From the NCBI GenBank assembly GCA_021904315.1, contig CM038917.1, forward strand, positions 15,174,041-15,238,040: a stretch of DNA of 64,000 nucleotides, written 5' to 3'. The notes beneath the pieces are model-generated. The model was not told the DNA's origin. It worked only from the letters and a program-made list of their open reading frames with translations, and did no database searches. The translations under genes were made by a program, and so were the position numbers. Below, in pieces: positions 46,460 through 59,586 of this stretch (position 1 is its first letter; every line of letters starts with the position of its first letter). The DNA is from Sphagnum magellanicum. Lineage: Eukaryota; Streptophyta; Sphagnopsida; Sphagnales; Sphagnaceae.

Positions 46460-47800
46460 CAATTGGTAAACATGTTCATCAATTCTGGCCAACTCCATGT
46501 TTTCTTAAATTTGATTTTTTGTGAATTCCTAGACTTTTTGCCACCACTCTTTCCACTTAGGATTCTTAAATCCCCCAAAACCTAATTATGCACTTTGAAT
46601 AAAATGTTATCTAATAACAGCTCCTCAAATTTTTTTAACATGTTATGCATTATAACAAGTGGGACTAAGGTTGGGTTGCTCATTTCTACCTTAGCCATCT
46701 CCAATTTGCCCTTGTAATATTGGATCTCGACATTCAAAGCTTGGGTTTGTTTCTCAAATTCAATGTTGTTAACTACAAGTCGCTCTTTGAATTCTTGACA
46801 AGTTTGCTCCAAACATGTTATGGTCTTTTCTTGTTGCATGGGGTGTAATCATATTAACATGTACACTAAAAACAATCATAACCACTACTTAATTTTTTGA
46901 ACTTTGGATTGTAAAAATAATAATGATAATAAATAAAATATTATTTTGAATACATGTACATATCATAAAAAATTGGAATCAATCTAATGAATGAAAAATA
47001 AGTATAAGAACTTTTAACCTCTTGTAACCACTACTTTAAAATTGCATAAAAGCAGTTTAAAAATAGTTTTGACACTACAAGCACAATTTGAAAATAATTT
47101 TTAATGACATGTTTTGGGATATTTTTAATATACACCTTAACATATATTAAGAATTTTTTTTTAATTTTAATTTTTTTTGAAAGATGTATTAAAAAAATCT
47201 TTAAAAAATCTAAGAATAAAGTAGTGGTTTAAGGGGGCACATGTGCCTCCTAATAGCATGGTTGGACCCCATGTTAGATTGCTCCATTTTGTTGTAGTCT
47301 CAAATCATTCACTCATGCTTGCTTTGGAGATGTTTCAAATCATTGTGAGTCTTCCAATTGAACTTATTAAATTCATTATACTCCAATTGCAAACTCTCAA
47401 TTTTCCTTGCAACTTATTTCACTTATTTCAACTTCATGGATAGGTTTTGATTTTCATTTTGTACCTTAACCAATTGACCCTTAACTATAATTTTTTTTTT
47501 TTCATGATTTTCAAGGTTTGATGTACTGTAGTCAATTCTAGGCTACAAGTTTGTAATTGGTTATTTGTATCAAAAAGGTTATATTTGACCTTCTCACATT
47601 CAACACTAAGGTTAGTGAGTCCATCTAGAATATTTAACCAAGTTGTGGCAACTTGTTCAAAATAATAATAATTTACCTCAAGTTTTTTATAAAATGACCA
47701 AAAATAGGGGTAGATTGAAATGTAGAAAACTATGGGTTTTCTAAATTAACGTGTTCAATTACAAATTGAACAAGTTAGGATATATCTATAATAAAAAATA
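46460..47800 (-). pseudogene. Fragment of an element A-type 3' ORF
   Basis: Homologous to the coiled-coil part of the element A 3' ORF (about 8820-9780): both hold ERTCQDLKE / EQTCQEFKE-like starts and KFEELLLDNILFKVHN versus EFEELLLDNTLLKVHN. The match resumes on the far side of a 414-bp insertion and continues to about 47800. No LTR or other element part is adjacent, so it is a broken-off piece. Amino-acid similarity is kept better than I expected for a non-coding relic. Confidence 0.8.
46842..47255. mobile_element. 414-bp insertion with 6-bp target duplication
   Basis: Flanked by GCATGG at 46836-46841 and 47256-47261. The related element A sequence lacks it. AT-rich; 'aaccactactt' occurs twice near the left and inverted ('aagtagtggtt') near the right end, but the very ends show no clear inverted repeat. 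It is MITE-like in size and lacks coding capacity; class undetermined. Confidence 0.7.
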
Positions 47801-47809
47801 TGGGTTTTT

Positions 47810-47894
47810 AAACTTGCGTGCCATTAGGTTTGAACCCATGACCTTTGTGGGTTCCCAAGATGCCAAAAGGAGCTATACCAATGAGCCATCACCC
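47810..47894 (-). repeat. tRNA-like head of a SINE or tRNA relic
   Basis: Minus strand GGGTGATGGCTCATTGGTAT: contains a box A-like TGGCTCATTGG (47878-47888). About 41 nt further is GGTTCAAACC, a box B-like sequence (47827-47836). Spacing and order suit an internal RNA polymerase III promoter. The stems do not pair as a functional tRNA and there is no usable anticodon arm. A SINE head is the likeliest reading; no clear tail was found. Confidence 0.45.
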
Positions 47895-50538
47895 TTAGGT
47901 TTCTTGCTATTAGTTTTCATTGTTCTCATTAGTTTCAACCAAAACCCAAAGTTTTATTCCCAAGTTTTGTAGATTTTATGGATGGTAATTATTTTACATT
48001 AAGAATATGGTGAAAAGTGTTCAACAATTTCCCCAATTTTGCATTTTTGTAAGTAGAACTTAAAATGGGGTTAAATTTTTGGTGAAAATTGGACCTCAAG
48101 AATTGATACTACCCAATAATTCCAACCTTCATAGGTTTATGGATTGCAACTATGAGGTTATGGATTGTAAGCAAAGGGTATAGTAGTTTAAAATATTTGA
48201 TTCAAACCCACTAGATTTTATTATAAGACAACACATCATGAAAAAAAGAATGAAAAAGGAATTTCAATGAGGAAATAAAAAATTTCAATGGGCAAAGAGT
48301 TTTTAGCATTATGGTTTAGGGTTCATGGTCAAAAACTTTTGAGCAGCCTTACCTTTCTAGTTGTCTCATGACCCTAGTATAAGAGGGTTTGTGGTTTAAC
48401 ATTTAAGATGAAGAAATAGGTTTAGGGTTTAAGTTCAAAAGTTTTTTGGCAACCTTATTTGCCCAAATGCACAATGACCATGATGACTTGAAGTAGATGG
48501 TGTGCTCATATTCATAATTTCACATGAATATATACTTCTTGCACTTATATATATATGACCATATATGGTGTAATGCCTCATTGTCAAGGCATTACCTTAC
48601 ATGTAAAACATTGCCAAAACATTATGCTACACATAAACCATCAACAAAAAGTTCCTAACTTATCTAGAAGGCACCTCCAACGGAAATCCTCCTTTGCAAA
48701 AGTGGGACATTTTGAAAAATGAAATGCCCACTTTAAAAGTGGAATGGGTATTTTATTTTTCTTTCACCATGATATGTCCCATCAAATATCATGGGGATTT
48801 TATTTTATTTGCAATCATTGCTTTACATTAGTGAATGCCCTCAAAATGAAGCATTTTCATGACAAAAGCACTTCCAAAATAAGCACTCATCAACTTCACC
48901 TTTGGTGGGTGTTTGTTTCCAGAATGCCCTTATTTCCAAAGTAAGTGTCCCTTGGTTTCATCTCATACTTGTAACCGCTTATTTCAAAAATGTCTTGTTC
49001 CTTAGGCATTAGCTTATTTGTGTAGTCATGAGACAATACCATCACACATCCATGTGTATCAACAAGGGAAATGACAATTTGCACTACATTTTCAAAACAA
49101 GATACACTTATCAAAATTGTGAACCTACCAATATAATAAATAACATGACCTACACCAAATGCAACAAAAAGTTTTAACAAATTAAAAGTTAGAAAATGTA
49201 AGGCAAGGCATCAAAAGAGACGATATTAATTTGTCATTAAACATGTTAATACTCAAACACAAAACTTCATGTGTGAAAAGGAGCTAGGTTGAGAGTTCAC
49301 ACATGCTTCATAAATCTTTTTCCATGGTATCATATTTGAGTTGACTAAGTTCAAAGATCTATCGGAAAGATCATAATCACTAATTTATCCAAGAAATAAA
49401 CATTTTACATGCAAAACCAAAACAAAAGGGGACCATTTCAAAATTTAATCATCAATAAGAATACTTGGGTTTAAAGATAGGTTATAAGTTTTTATAAGTT
49501 TGCTTATGCTTTTGTTAAAAATAGATATTAACATTTGCACAAACCTAAATGTAAAATATTATTCTTGGATGCATCGGCCAATTAGTAATTAATTAAATAA
49601 ATTGAAGTGAAAACTACATTGAGATAAATAGGTTTGAGTGTCATATGACATGAAAGCTAACCAAATATTTTTATTGCATTTTCAAAGGATTGGAAAAACA
49701 TGGGAGAGATTCAATGGATATCAAACTTAATGAAAGAAGTGAATTATTGAAGGTCATTTTTCAAGGAAGTTCTAAACAAGGTGTAGGCCATATGATGATG
49801 AAGGAGAAGCCAAGTTGGAAAGGAATGTGTCCAAAAGGTTTTAATTTAGAAAGTCACAATTTCAATATACATTTGATGACCCATTTTAGAATCAAATCAA
49901 CAAACAAAGAAGGAAAGTGAACCCACAAATTTTTACCTCTTCCACAACATCTTCCCCAAGTCTAATACCACATTATATTATTTTTACTCATGAACTTTAA
50001 AAACTATTTATGCTTTGGAATGGATCATCCATCTCATACTACATTGAATTCATTCTTGCCTTCATTTGAATAAGAAGGAACAAATTAAAGACCTTTTTTT
50101 GCAAGTGCCATATTTACACCACCCATACCTCCTCCCATTCTTGTTTTCATTCCTGTATTCATCCCTATTGTCAATATCCCAACTAACATCTCAAGTCCCA
50201 TGACTAGTGTCCATGAATAGTGACATTCCCATATTAAGTATGCCAATGATTGTTCCTAAGCCACTTCCCATCTACTTTCCTATGACATTAACATATGCTA
50301 TAGTTATTGTGACCATCAAGCTTGAATTTGAAACAATGGTTTAATATTCATCAATTATGGTGGTCAAAATTAGATTGCATCAATTGAAATTCAATCATAA
50401 AAGAAAAAAATTATGATTGTCAAGATGTGGTGATTGAATTTTAATGACAATCTTGATTCTTTGAATTTTTTTATAAAAAAATCAAAACATGGATGAACCT
50501 AGGTGTTAATCCTTACATTGACTGGAATCAGAATCCCA

Positions 50539-50557
50539 TATATATATATATATATAT
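50539..50557. repeat. (AT)n microsatellite
   Basis: About nine AT repeats. Confidence 0.9.
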
Positions 50558-50912
50558 AAATCATGACCATTAGATGCAACAATTCAATTTCAAAAGAAAA
50601 ATCAAATTTGAATATATGATAATTAATGGTCATAATAGAATTGACATAAAACACATGTTGTGAAAGTAGTTTTCACATTTCAATGCATTGTAATAGTATT
50701 TGCAAAATGAGTACATTTCTAAAACAAATCAACAATAATAAAAATATTCACAAAGTGACCTTGGGTCTCACCCTTTGAATCACCCCTTGTCCATTTTCTT
50801 TGTGTTGTGTTACTTGGTATTTAAAAAGTCTTGGGAAATTAGGGCAAATAGTGAAAAGTTAGGGTCAAAAGTAAAAGTTGTTTGGGAGGGAAATCATTTT
50901 GTTTTTTGAATT

Positions 50913-50928
50913 GGGGGGGGGGGGGGGG
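50913..50928. repeat. Homopolymer of 16 G
   Basis: An uninterrupted G16 run followed by AGGGG in otherwise AT-rich DNA. The length may be affected by sequencing or polishing error. Confidence 0.85.
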
Positions 50929-51487
50929 AGGGGTGAAATATTCATAATTTATAAAAATGAAATTGTTCATTACTATCTAATACTATCACATGTGAAACCA
51001 CATAAGTTCAAGGTGAAAATTCAAAATTCATTGACTTTTTAGTACATTTTGATGCATTTTCGAATTTCACCCTAGATTTTTTTCTTTGTACCAACTTTGC
51101 CCAAACTTTTTGATTGCACCTCATGTTTTGACCAAATAAAAGGTTCTTGCCCCCTTTTTAAGTAATCTACAAATATTGTTAATGAATGTAATTTATATTC
51201 CATTTTGTCATTTGTTAAATATCATCATGGTGTACAAAAGGTATTACAAATAACACATTATAAACATTAAGTACAATGTTTTAATATTTGTGTAATTTAG
51301 GTATGATGCAAAAAAAGGTGTACCTTATTTTAATTTGTGTCTAATGTTACAACAAACAATACTAAACTCCTATCTTCAAATTTTGTCATCATTTTAAGTT
51401 GTCATTGATTTTTAGTACTTAGTGTGAATGGTGTATCATCTTTGTTCAATAAATTTAAATCTAAAGGGGCATCCTTAATATAATGAA

Positions 51488-52027
51488 GCATCAAATCAAG
51501 GTTTTTTCATAACCCACATTTTCACAATAATAAAATCATTGGGATGTTCATACCAAAACTCATCAACTTTTTTCCTTGCCAAGTTTCTCACATAAGATGA
51601 CAAAATAGACATGTCAACTGTCATAGGTTCATTTTTTAATGTCTTTCTTTCAATAGATGCCTTATGATGAACTATGATTTACACAAGGGATAAAACATTG
51701 TATGAATTGAAGCAAAAAAAAAAAAAAAACTAACTAATTTTAAGACTTTCACAAGCATCAAATCAAGGTTTTTTCATAACCCACATTTTCACAAAAATAA
51801 AATCATTGGGATGTTCATACCAAAACTCATCAACTTTTTTCCTTGCCAAGTTTCTCACATAAGATGACAAAATAGACATGTCAACTGTCATAGGTTCATT
51901 TTTTAATGTCTTTCTTTCAATAGATGCCTTATGATGAACTATGATTTACACAAGGGATAAAACGTTGTATGAATTGAAGCAAAAAAAAAAAAAAAAAAAA
52001 AAAAACCTAATTTTAAGACTTTCACAA
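51488..52027. repeat. 267-bp recent tandem duplication
   Basis: Unit 1 is 51488-51754, unit 2 is 51755-52027. I see only a few base differences (for example aataataaaa versus aaaataaaa, and acattg versus acgttg), plus a longer A-run in unit 2. Both units carry 'ttgccaagtttctcacataa' and a terminal A-run. By far the youngest duplication in the window, or a possible assembly artefact. Confidence 0.95.
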
Positions 52028-53884
52028 ATAACATTGTTAAATTTTAACAAATCATTATAAAATATGAATCATTCCAAAAATGCAAAATTCCAATTTTTTA
52101 TAAAGTGAATGTTATGTTATTTGTTTCTTCACCTTTAAAGATGTGATGTATTATTTATTTTGGGTGTTTCAATGTGTTTGGGGGTAGGATTTGATTTCAT
52201 CATTTGTCCCTATAAACTTGCAAAGGAATTTTTCATTGTTTCTTTCCCATTTCACAAATCTTCAATATGATCTCTTTGAATTACTATACTTTTCTTTTGA
52301 TTATACAAGGTCAATTGTCCATTTGTTACATGAAGTGGCCACAAGATATCAAATTTTTGAAATGGTTTTGGAGGAGGTTTTTACATTATTGTGTTCAATG
52401 TTTGAATTGAATTCTTTCCCCTAGTAACAATATAAGGTTTTTCCACTATTTCTATGTTGCTACATCATCCACCATCCTTTTAGTATCTTAGCTTGCCATC
52501 CCATGAATTATTTTAACCTAAGGAAAGTTGCAATATCTACTAGTTTTGCCCAAAATTAAAGGGATATGGAAATTTCAATGAAAAAAAAAACTTTGATGAA
52601 ATTTTGGACTAAAAATTGGAATTCACATTAAATTGAAAAAACAAGGGTGTGAGAAAAAAATAATTTCATTAGGTTTTTATCATAAAAGCAAGGTCCTTAA
52701 ATTTTAAATCCTTATAGATTATCTACTTTAAGAAAAATGAAATGAAAGTTTCAAGGAAAGAGTTTAATGAAATTCTAGGTTGGAAATGGGATTCGCACTA
52801 TATTCAAAAAGTAAGGATTTGTGAAATAATCTATTATGTGGACATGTGGCAAAACCTGAAATGAATTTAATGAATATGAAATACCCAAATACATTTTTAA
52901 AAAATGTGACCAATGCTTTCACTCCTTAAAGGATTTTTGAAAAAAAACTAAATGAAAATAACATTTTTTTGAAAAAAGAATTCACATAAACCTTTACGTT
53001 CAACATTTTTTTCTGTCATAAGAATTTTAAAATTTTAAAAGTCAAATTTATAATTTATAATTTATAATTTAAAGCATATGTTACACAATATTATGTTTTT
53101 AAGGATTTGATCTTGGACTTTTGGTGGTTCTTAAACATATGTTTCAACCCATGTCACCCTTGTAAATAAATATGTAAACATTTGGACCATTATCTAGTTC
53201 AAAAGTATATGAAAAGATAATGAAATCATCAAAAAGAAAAAGACATTAAACAACCCCCTCCAAACATTACAAATAAACATGACATCATCCCATAAATCTT
53301 AACATTTGTAATTGACCTTTTTCAAGCTTGTGATTTTTTGAATATTCTTTTTCAATTCATCTTGTCATTAAAAAAAAATTCATTATTGTAAGTAAGTATG
53401 TATATATTTGAATCATCATATTGTACAAAAATATATGAAAAAATAATTAGATCATTGAAAGAAGCATGACACTATCTCAGCAGTTTTTAACCTTTGTAAC
53501 TACATTATTCAAGCTTGTGTTCATATTCAACTTGTTATGTATTATGATTGGACATGCCCTACTACCCCTTCCACCTAGAAACACATTGTACCTCGTAGTG
53601 TGAGACATAATTTCATCAAATGATAATAAGTCTTAAGAAGGTCTTGAGCAAAACATAAAATGTATGTTACCCACCTTTGATTGTGATTCTCACTTTTGAA
53701 TCGCTTCTAACAAGAACTAGTAAACCAAAACTGGAAACAACAAATGATCAATTGTCCCACCTAGGAAAAAACTTTTAAAAATACCTCAATAAGACACCAT
53801 AACCGATTTCATCTTATTTCAAGGTGTTTCATTAGTAAGGACACTCTTTTATTAAGGACATGATGTAACACTTACCTCATACTG
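52028..53884. other. AT-rich spacer, no recognised gene
   Basis: No domain-bearing frame. A 77-codon plus-strand block at 52191-52424 has no recognisable features. A short array of 'tttataatttataattta' lies near 53045-53070. Confidence 0.5.
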
Positions 53885-54175
53885 TGAAGCCCGGCCTGGA
53901 TATTTATTTTGTATTTTCAGCTCCCGTATCTGCCTGAAGAAACCTGTTCTCTGCAAGCGCGACCTTCTTGGGTGGAAGGTAGCAGCCAGCCTGTCACTAT
54001 TTCTAAAAAGTGAAAAAATCACAGCTGTGCTTTAAGTAGGAAAAGGACCTGAGTACAGGCCCTTCCGTGATTTTTGACCTGTTCCTTCGGCCTACTGGCC
54101 TCGAGCACAGATCTCAAACCATGGAAGGGCCTGTACTCAGGCCCTTCTCCTATACAGTACTACCTGGTAGGAACT
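53885..54175. other. GC-richer island with a strong hairpin
   Basis: About 290 bp of markedly higher GC than the surroundings (for example ctctgcaagcgcgaccttct and cctactggcctcgagcacag). It holds the inverted repeat listed next. No coding frame. Could be a non-autonomous transposon, an unannotated RNA gene or a piece of a GC-richer element. Confidence 0.5.
54037..54152. repeat. 30-bp inverted repeat forming a 116-nt hairpin
   Basis: Left arm 54037-54066 and right arm 54123-54152 pair at 28 of 30 positions around the shared ggcctgagtacaggcccttcc core. The 56-nt loop contains 'ccttcggcctactggcctcg'. The near-perfect pairing in an otherwise decayed region is notable. Arm length and loop fit a microRNA-like precursor, though without evidence of expression. 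Confidence 0.9.
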
Positions 54176-54649
54176 TGAGGTAATACCAACTTCATGTCAA
54201 GGTTGTATCAATGTTAATATACATGTCCCATACTAGCCCAAAATCAATCTTGGACCTTCCTACCAAGACCAAGTTGGAATTGGAATTTTTAAAAAAAAAA
54301 TTCCAATACCAATATCAATTGGTATGTTAAATAATGAATATCTAACTAACAGTGGCATATATACATAAGGTGAATTTTTAAAAAAATCACCCATACAAAA
54401 TAATTAATATGTTTTCAAATACCTTTCCACCGTGTGCACAATGCCCCAAGTTTTATGATAGTCCCTAATGTTGGGTGGTCCTCATTTTTTTTGAAGAACC
54501 ACCAATTTGAATTTTTAGAATAAATTTTGAAAATCACCTTCAGTCTTCTTTTTTTAATATGTGATTAAAAGAAATAAATTGGTTTTCAAAAACCCCAAAT
54601 AAAAATCACTAGTTTTCCATTGCAATTTGAATTTCCTTGGAGAAAAATG

Positions 54650-55330
54650 ACATCAGATGGAACCAGACAAATTGGCTGCCATGGCAAAAAACAAAGAAAT
54701 TGGGCAATATGATGTAAGCTTGGGCACTAATGCTGCTGGATAACTCTGTAACCATATAGCTTACTAAGGAGTTGGTATCTCAGTTGTGGTTCACCATCAT
54801 CTGAATCCTAACAGGTTTCCAATGGATGGTTCACTGGTGAGTGCTGTGTCCCATAATCCCTAGTCTCATTGGCATGAACCCAAACAACAGGGAAGGCATT
54901 GTGTATAAGTTGCCCTCAAAAGACCCTAGGAAATCACTCCTCATGCTTTACAGGTTTGCTGAGCACAAGCATGTGAAGGAAGTAGCTCTTGTACATTTTG
55001 GACATGATGTGTACATGATCATATGGCACAGCCATCATGTGAATTTCAGAAAAGGCTACTTGGTCATTTACATGGCTAGCTCAAGAACAGACTTCCAAGA
55101 GAGGCTTCCAAGTGTACAGATAATCAGGAAGGCCAGGAAGACAAAGCTGGTCTCATTCAAGATAACCTTGGGCAGGTTTCATTTCAGATTCCCATGGCTT
55201 GGTTACAGCCTGGGTGGCTTGGTTATACTCAAAACTCCTGAATCTTTTGGGTTATGGGTTTCAGACACAGCTGTCCCTTCCAGGTTGGTCCTGCTATACT
55301 CATCCTCATGATCACCTAAGAAAAAGAGTT
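54650..55330. other. GC-richer segment with a 157-codon open frame, convergent to the ubiquitin gene
   Basis: A plus-strand frame at 54841-55311 opens MLCPIIPSLIGMNPNN and includes KHVKEVALVHFGHD and SSRTDFQERLPSVQ. The minus strand also has long open blocks here (for example FGFMPMRLGIMGHS and VSETHNPKDSGVLSI), so the openness may reflect base composition. I recognise no family on either strand. It starts 300 bp beyond the stop of the ubiquitin gene and may include part of that gene's 3' flank. Confidence 0.3.
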
Positions 55331-55632
55331 CACCGATCTTCTTAGACCAGTGATGGATGAAGACTGTTGGTGACAAAAAAAAAACTGAAAAAACAATTGA
55401 CATCACAGGTCAAAGTCATAAGCAGTCATCAGACAATACCAGATGTGAAACACAGAAAGTCCAACTAAGTTGACAACATGCACCATCACTAAAGGATTAA
55501 AGATATAATCCCCCATCAAAACAAGGAAAACAGGAATGGCCAATCAACATCTTGGAACACAATCCAACACACCAACGCACATATGTGAAGTTCAGAACTG
55601 CAAAGTCCGCATCACCCCATGTTGCAAGGAGT

Positions 55633-57128
<1,496 letters not shown>

Positions 57129-57166
57129 CTAGAAACTGGTGGCCTTCGAGCAAGAACAAGAAGGTC

Positions 57167-57247
57167 GTAGCTTCGGCACAGACCTAAGTTCCTAACCTAA
57201 ATATGTCAGGCTGGGTCATAGCTTCGGCCGAAACCTAAATTCCAAAC
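57167..57247. repeat. Diverged 30-bp duplication upstream of the ubiquitin gene
   Basis: 'gtagcttcggcacagaccta' (57167 on) and 'atagcttcggccgaaaccta' (57218 on) are two copies of a 30-bp unit 51 bp apart. They lie 100-180 bp upstream of the start codon, hence in the 5' leader or core promoter. Confidence 0.75.
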
Positions 57248-57320
57248 ACGTGAATGCCAGATCAGGTGTGAATACGGCTCAGCCAATAGGGTTTACTCGA
57301 AACGAGCAGCCATATAAAAC
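57200..57320 (-). promoter_or_regulatory. Promoter of the ubiquitin-eL40 gene
   Basis: Within 250 bp upstream of the start codon are a telo-box AAACCCTA (minus strand, 57287-57294), common in plant ribosomal-protein promoters, a CCAAT box (57283-57287, plus strand), and a palindromic G-box CACGTG (57247-57252). A minus-strand TATA-like element is weak (CATATTTAGG near 57196-57205). A good TATAAAA lies at 57313-57319 but on the plus strand. The transcription start cannot be set from sequence alone. Confidence 0.55.
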
Positions 57321-57359
57321 TTGAAGACGTGTCTGAACAGGCCAGTAAACTTGGAGTTA

Positions 57360-59366
57360 CGTCAGGTAAGTATTTTTAAGATAAGATTTTCAGGTCTTTG
57401 AAAAAAATTCAGATATATAAATATTTACTTGGGCTTACCAGTATTTCACAGTACCAGTAAAAATCAATTGAGAAAGGTCAAAATATTAATATATTTTAAA
57501 TTTATTATTTGGGCTCCTAACTGCTTCGCACTACCAGCTACAATGATTAAATTATTTTGTGTGGACACAATAATTTTTTTGTAATTGATTTTACTTTTTC
57601 AAAAAATAAATTTCTGTAAATTTCACTGTATGTCATTTTGTTTTATTAATATTTTTTTTATATTCTTGATTTGCTAAGAAAAATGCTAATGAAAATTTGA
57701 TTCATTAGAAAAGTTCACAACAAAATACAAATAGATAAAAGAAAAAAAAAATCCAAAATGGAATTTGATCTATGACGAATCACAATCTGGAATGATTCCG
57801 AAATTATCATTGTCCAAATCTAAATCATAGTCTAAACCCTAAACCCATCAAATTACCCATCCTACATAAATTAGTTCCAATGAAACATTGTCATTGGAAT
57901 TTAAGTAAATTATTTAAAAAATAATTAGTTACTAAACATTAGTAATCAAACATCATGTAAATTGTCCATGAAATCATTTTCATTTTTATTAATTTTAAAA
58001 CATGAAATTTGATTTTCACCTATTAAAACATTAAAAAATTTAACACCCATGATGTCTTTTTGGTACCCTTCATTGTGACAAGTATAAATTTTTAAAACCT
58101 TTTCAAGGGTGTCCAATGTCTACCATGATTTCTAATGACCCTTAATTCGAGAAAATATAAAATATAAAATATTTTCAAGCCTAGTGCATCTAATGTCTCC
58201 TATATATTGTTTAGTGCCCTTGGTGTTGTATAACATCACATCTAACAACCTCATGACCTCAACCCTCAACATCTTGGTGCCCTTACTACTTGAAAAGAAA
58301 AACTTTCATGTCCAACCTAGCACACCCGATGTGTTTTATGTGTCTTTTTGATGCCTCGGTATTGCTTTTTGCAATTTTGTCATTCTTTGTTGGCACTTTT
58401 TTTTTTGGTTGTTTTTCATTTTTTGGGTCATCATTGGAACTGTTTAAATATATTTTTGTTGTTAACCAAATGTAGTTCATCCTCAAACCAAAACATCCCA
58501 TTAATTTGAATATTTATTAAAAATATTTAGATTTGAGAACGTTTGTTATGTTAACATCTCATCTTTGGATGTGCTTTCAAAACCTTGACCTAGCAATAAT
58601 TATAATGGTTCAAAAACTCAATTTTTTTATAGAAATGTTGGATGAGTTGAGTTTTCATTAACTATTATAAATAAATAAAAATGCTACATTGATTCAAAAA
58701 TATAAATAATTAGAAAGAAGAAAAATTATTACCCATTCCAATGAAAAAATGGTTAAAAGGGACAAATTAAATTTCCACCCCAAGTCATGTGTGGAAATTA
58801 TATTAAAGATATTAAACAATTGTTAGATGTTATTTCCCACAACAAATTCACAAATTTGATGTTTAGAATGAGTTTATTAAATTTAATTAATTTCATAAAC
58901 ATAACATTGATAAAAATAATTTAAATTTATCAATTTAATCAAATGTTTTAATGAAAATTTCATTTTCAATGTTAACTTGAAAATTTAAGTTTCTAATTTT
59001 GATTAAAAGGTGTCCACTAAAATATTACAACTAAATTTAAGTTGAAATTTGATATTTGTATGTTTTTATATTTTATTTAATTAATAAAATATTATTTATG
59101 TGAATTTATTATGTTTTTTTAATTTTGATTTTCAATACAAACCAAATTTAATGAAGTACCACTTGTTCGAGTTATGAAAATTATGAAAATTAATCAATAT
59201 CAAATTCATCAAGGAAAGTATTATTCATATAAAATGAGGTTTAGTGGTTTAAAATAGATCAAAATGGTCATTCATTGTAGAACTTACAGGGTATTTATGG
59301 GTTACCCTATGTTACTTGAAGCAAGTGGAATTTTTTTTGTGTCGACATAGTACAAAGGTAAAGCAT
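57360..59366. other. AT-rich spacer, no recognised gene
   Basis: No frame with domains. Poly-A and poly-T rich, typical of decayed intergenic DNA. Confidence 0.5.
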
Positions 59367-59586
59367 CATCACAAACTTAACATCTCACACTTTAATAATG
59401 GAAATCGTGCAAATTTCGTGTGACATTCATTCATTTATAGGTTCGTACTTCATCCGTCAACACATTTATTCGTGTGTCAAACGTGTTTTCAACACATGAT
59501 ATTCATGCAAAAAATGTACAAACCTATGAATGAACGAACTTCGCACAATTTTCATTATTAATTTGTCACATGCTAAATTTGTGATG
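59367..59586. mobile_element. Foldback/MITE-like inverted repeat, 220 bp
   Basis: Left arm 59367-59448 and right arm 59516-59586 pair along 70-80 nt with a few mismatches and gaps (catcacaaac...ggttcgtac against gtacaaacct...tttgtgatg). The loop is 67 nt and holds a smaller repeat of cacatttat/aacacatg. No obvious target duplication. A non-coding foldback transposon is likeliest. Confidence 0.8.

Larger units (their letters stand above)
47900..51487. other. AT-rich spacer, no recognised gene
   Basis: No supported gene. Minus-strand block 48896-49180 and plus-strand block 49690-49920 are open but show no domain. Contains a TA microsatellite and a G16 run, listed separately. Confidence 0.5.
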
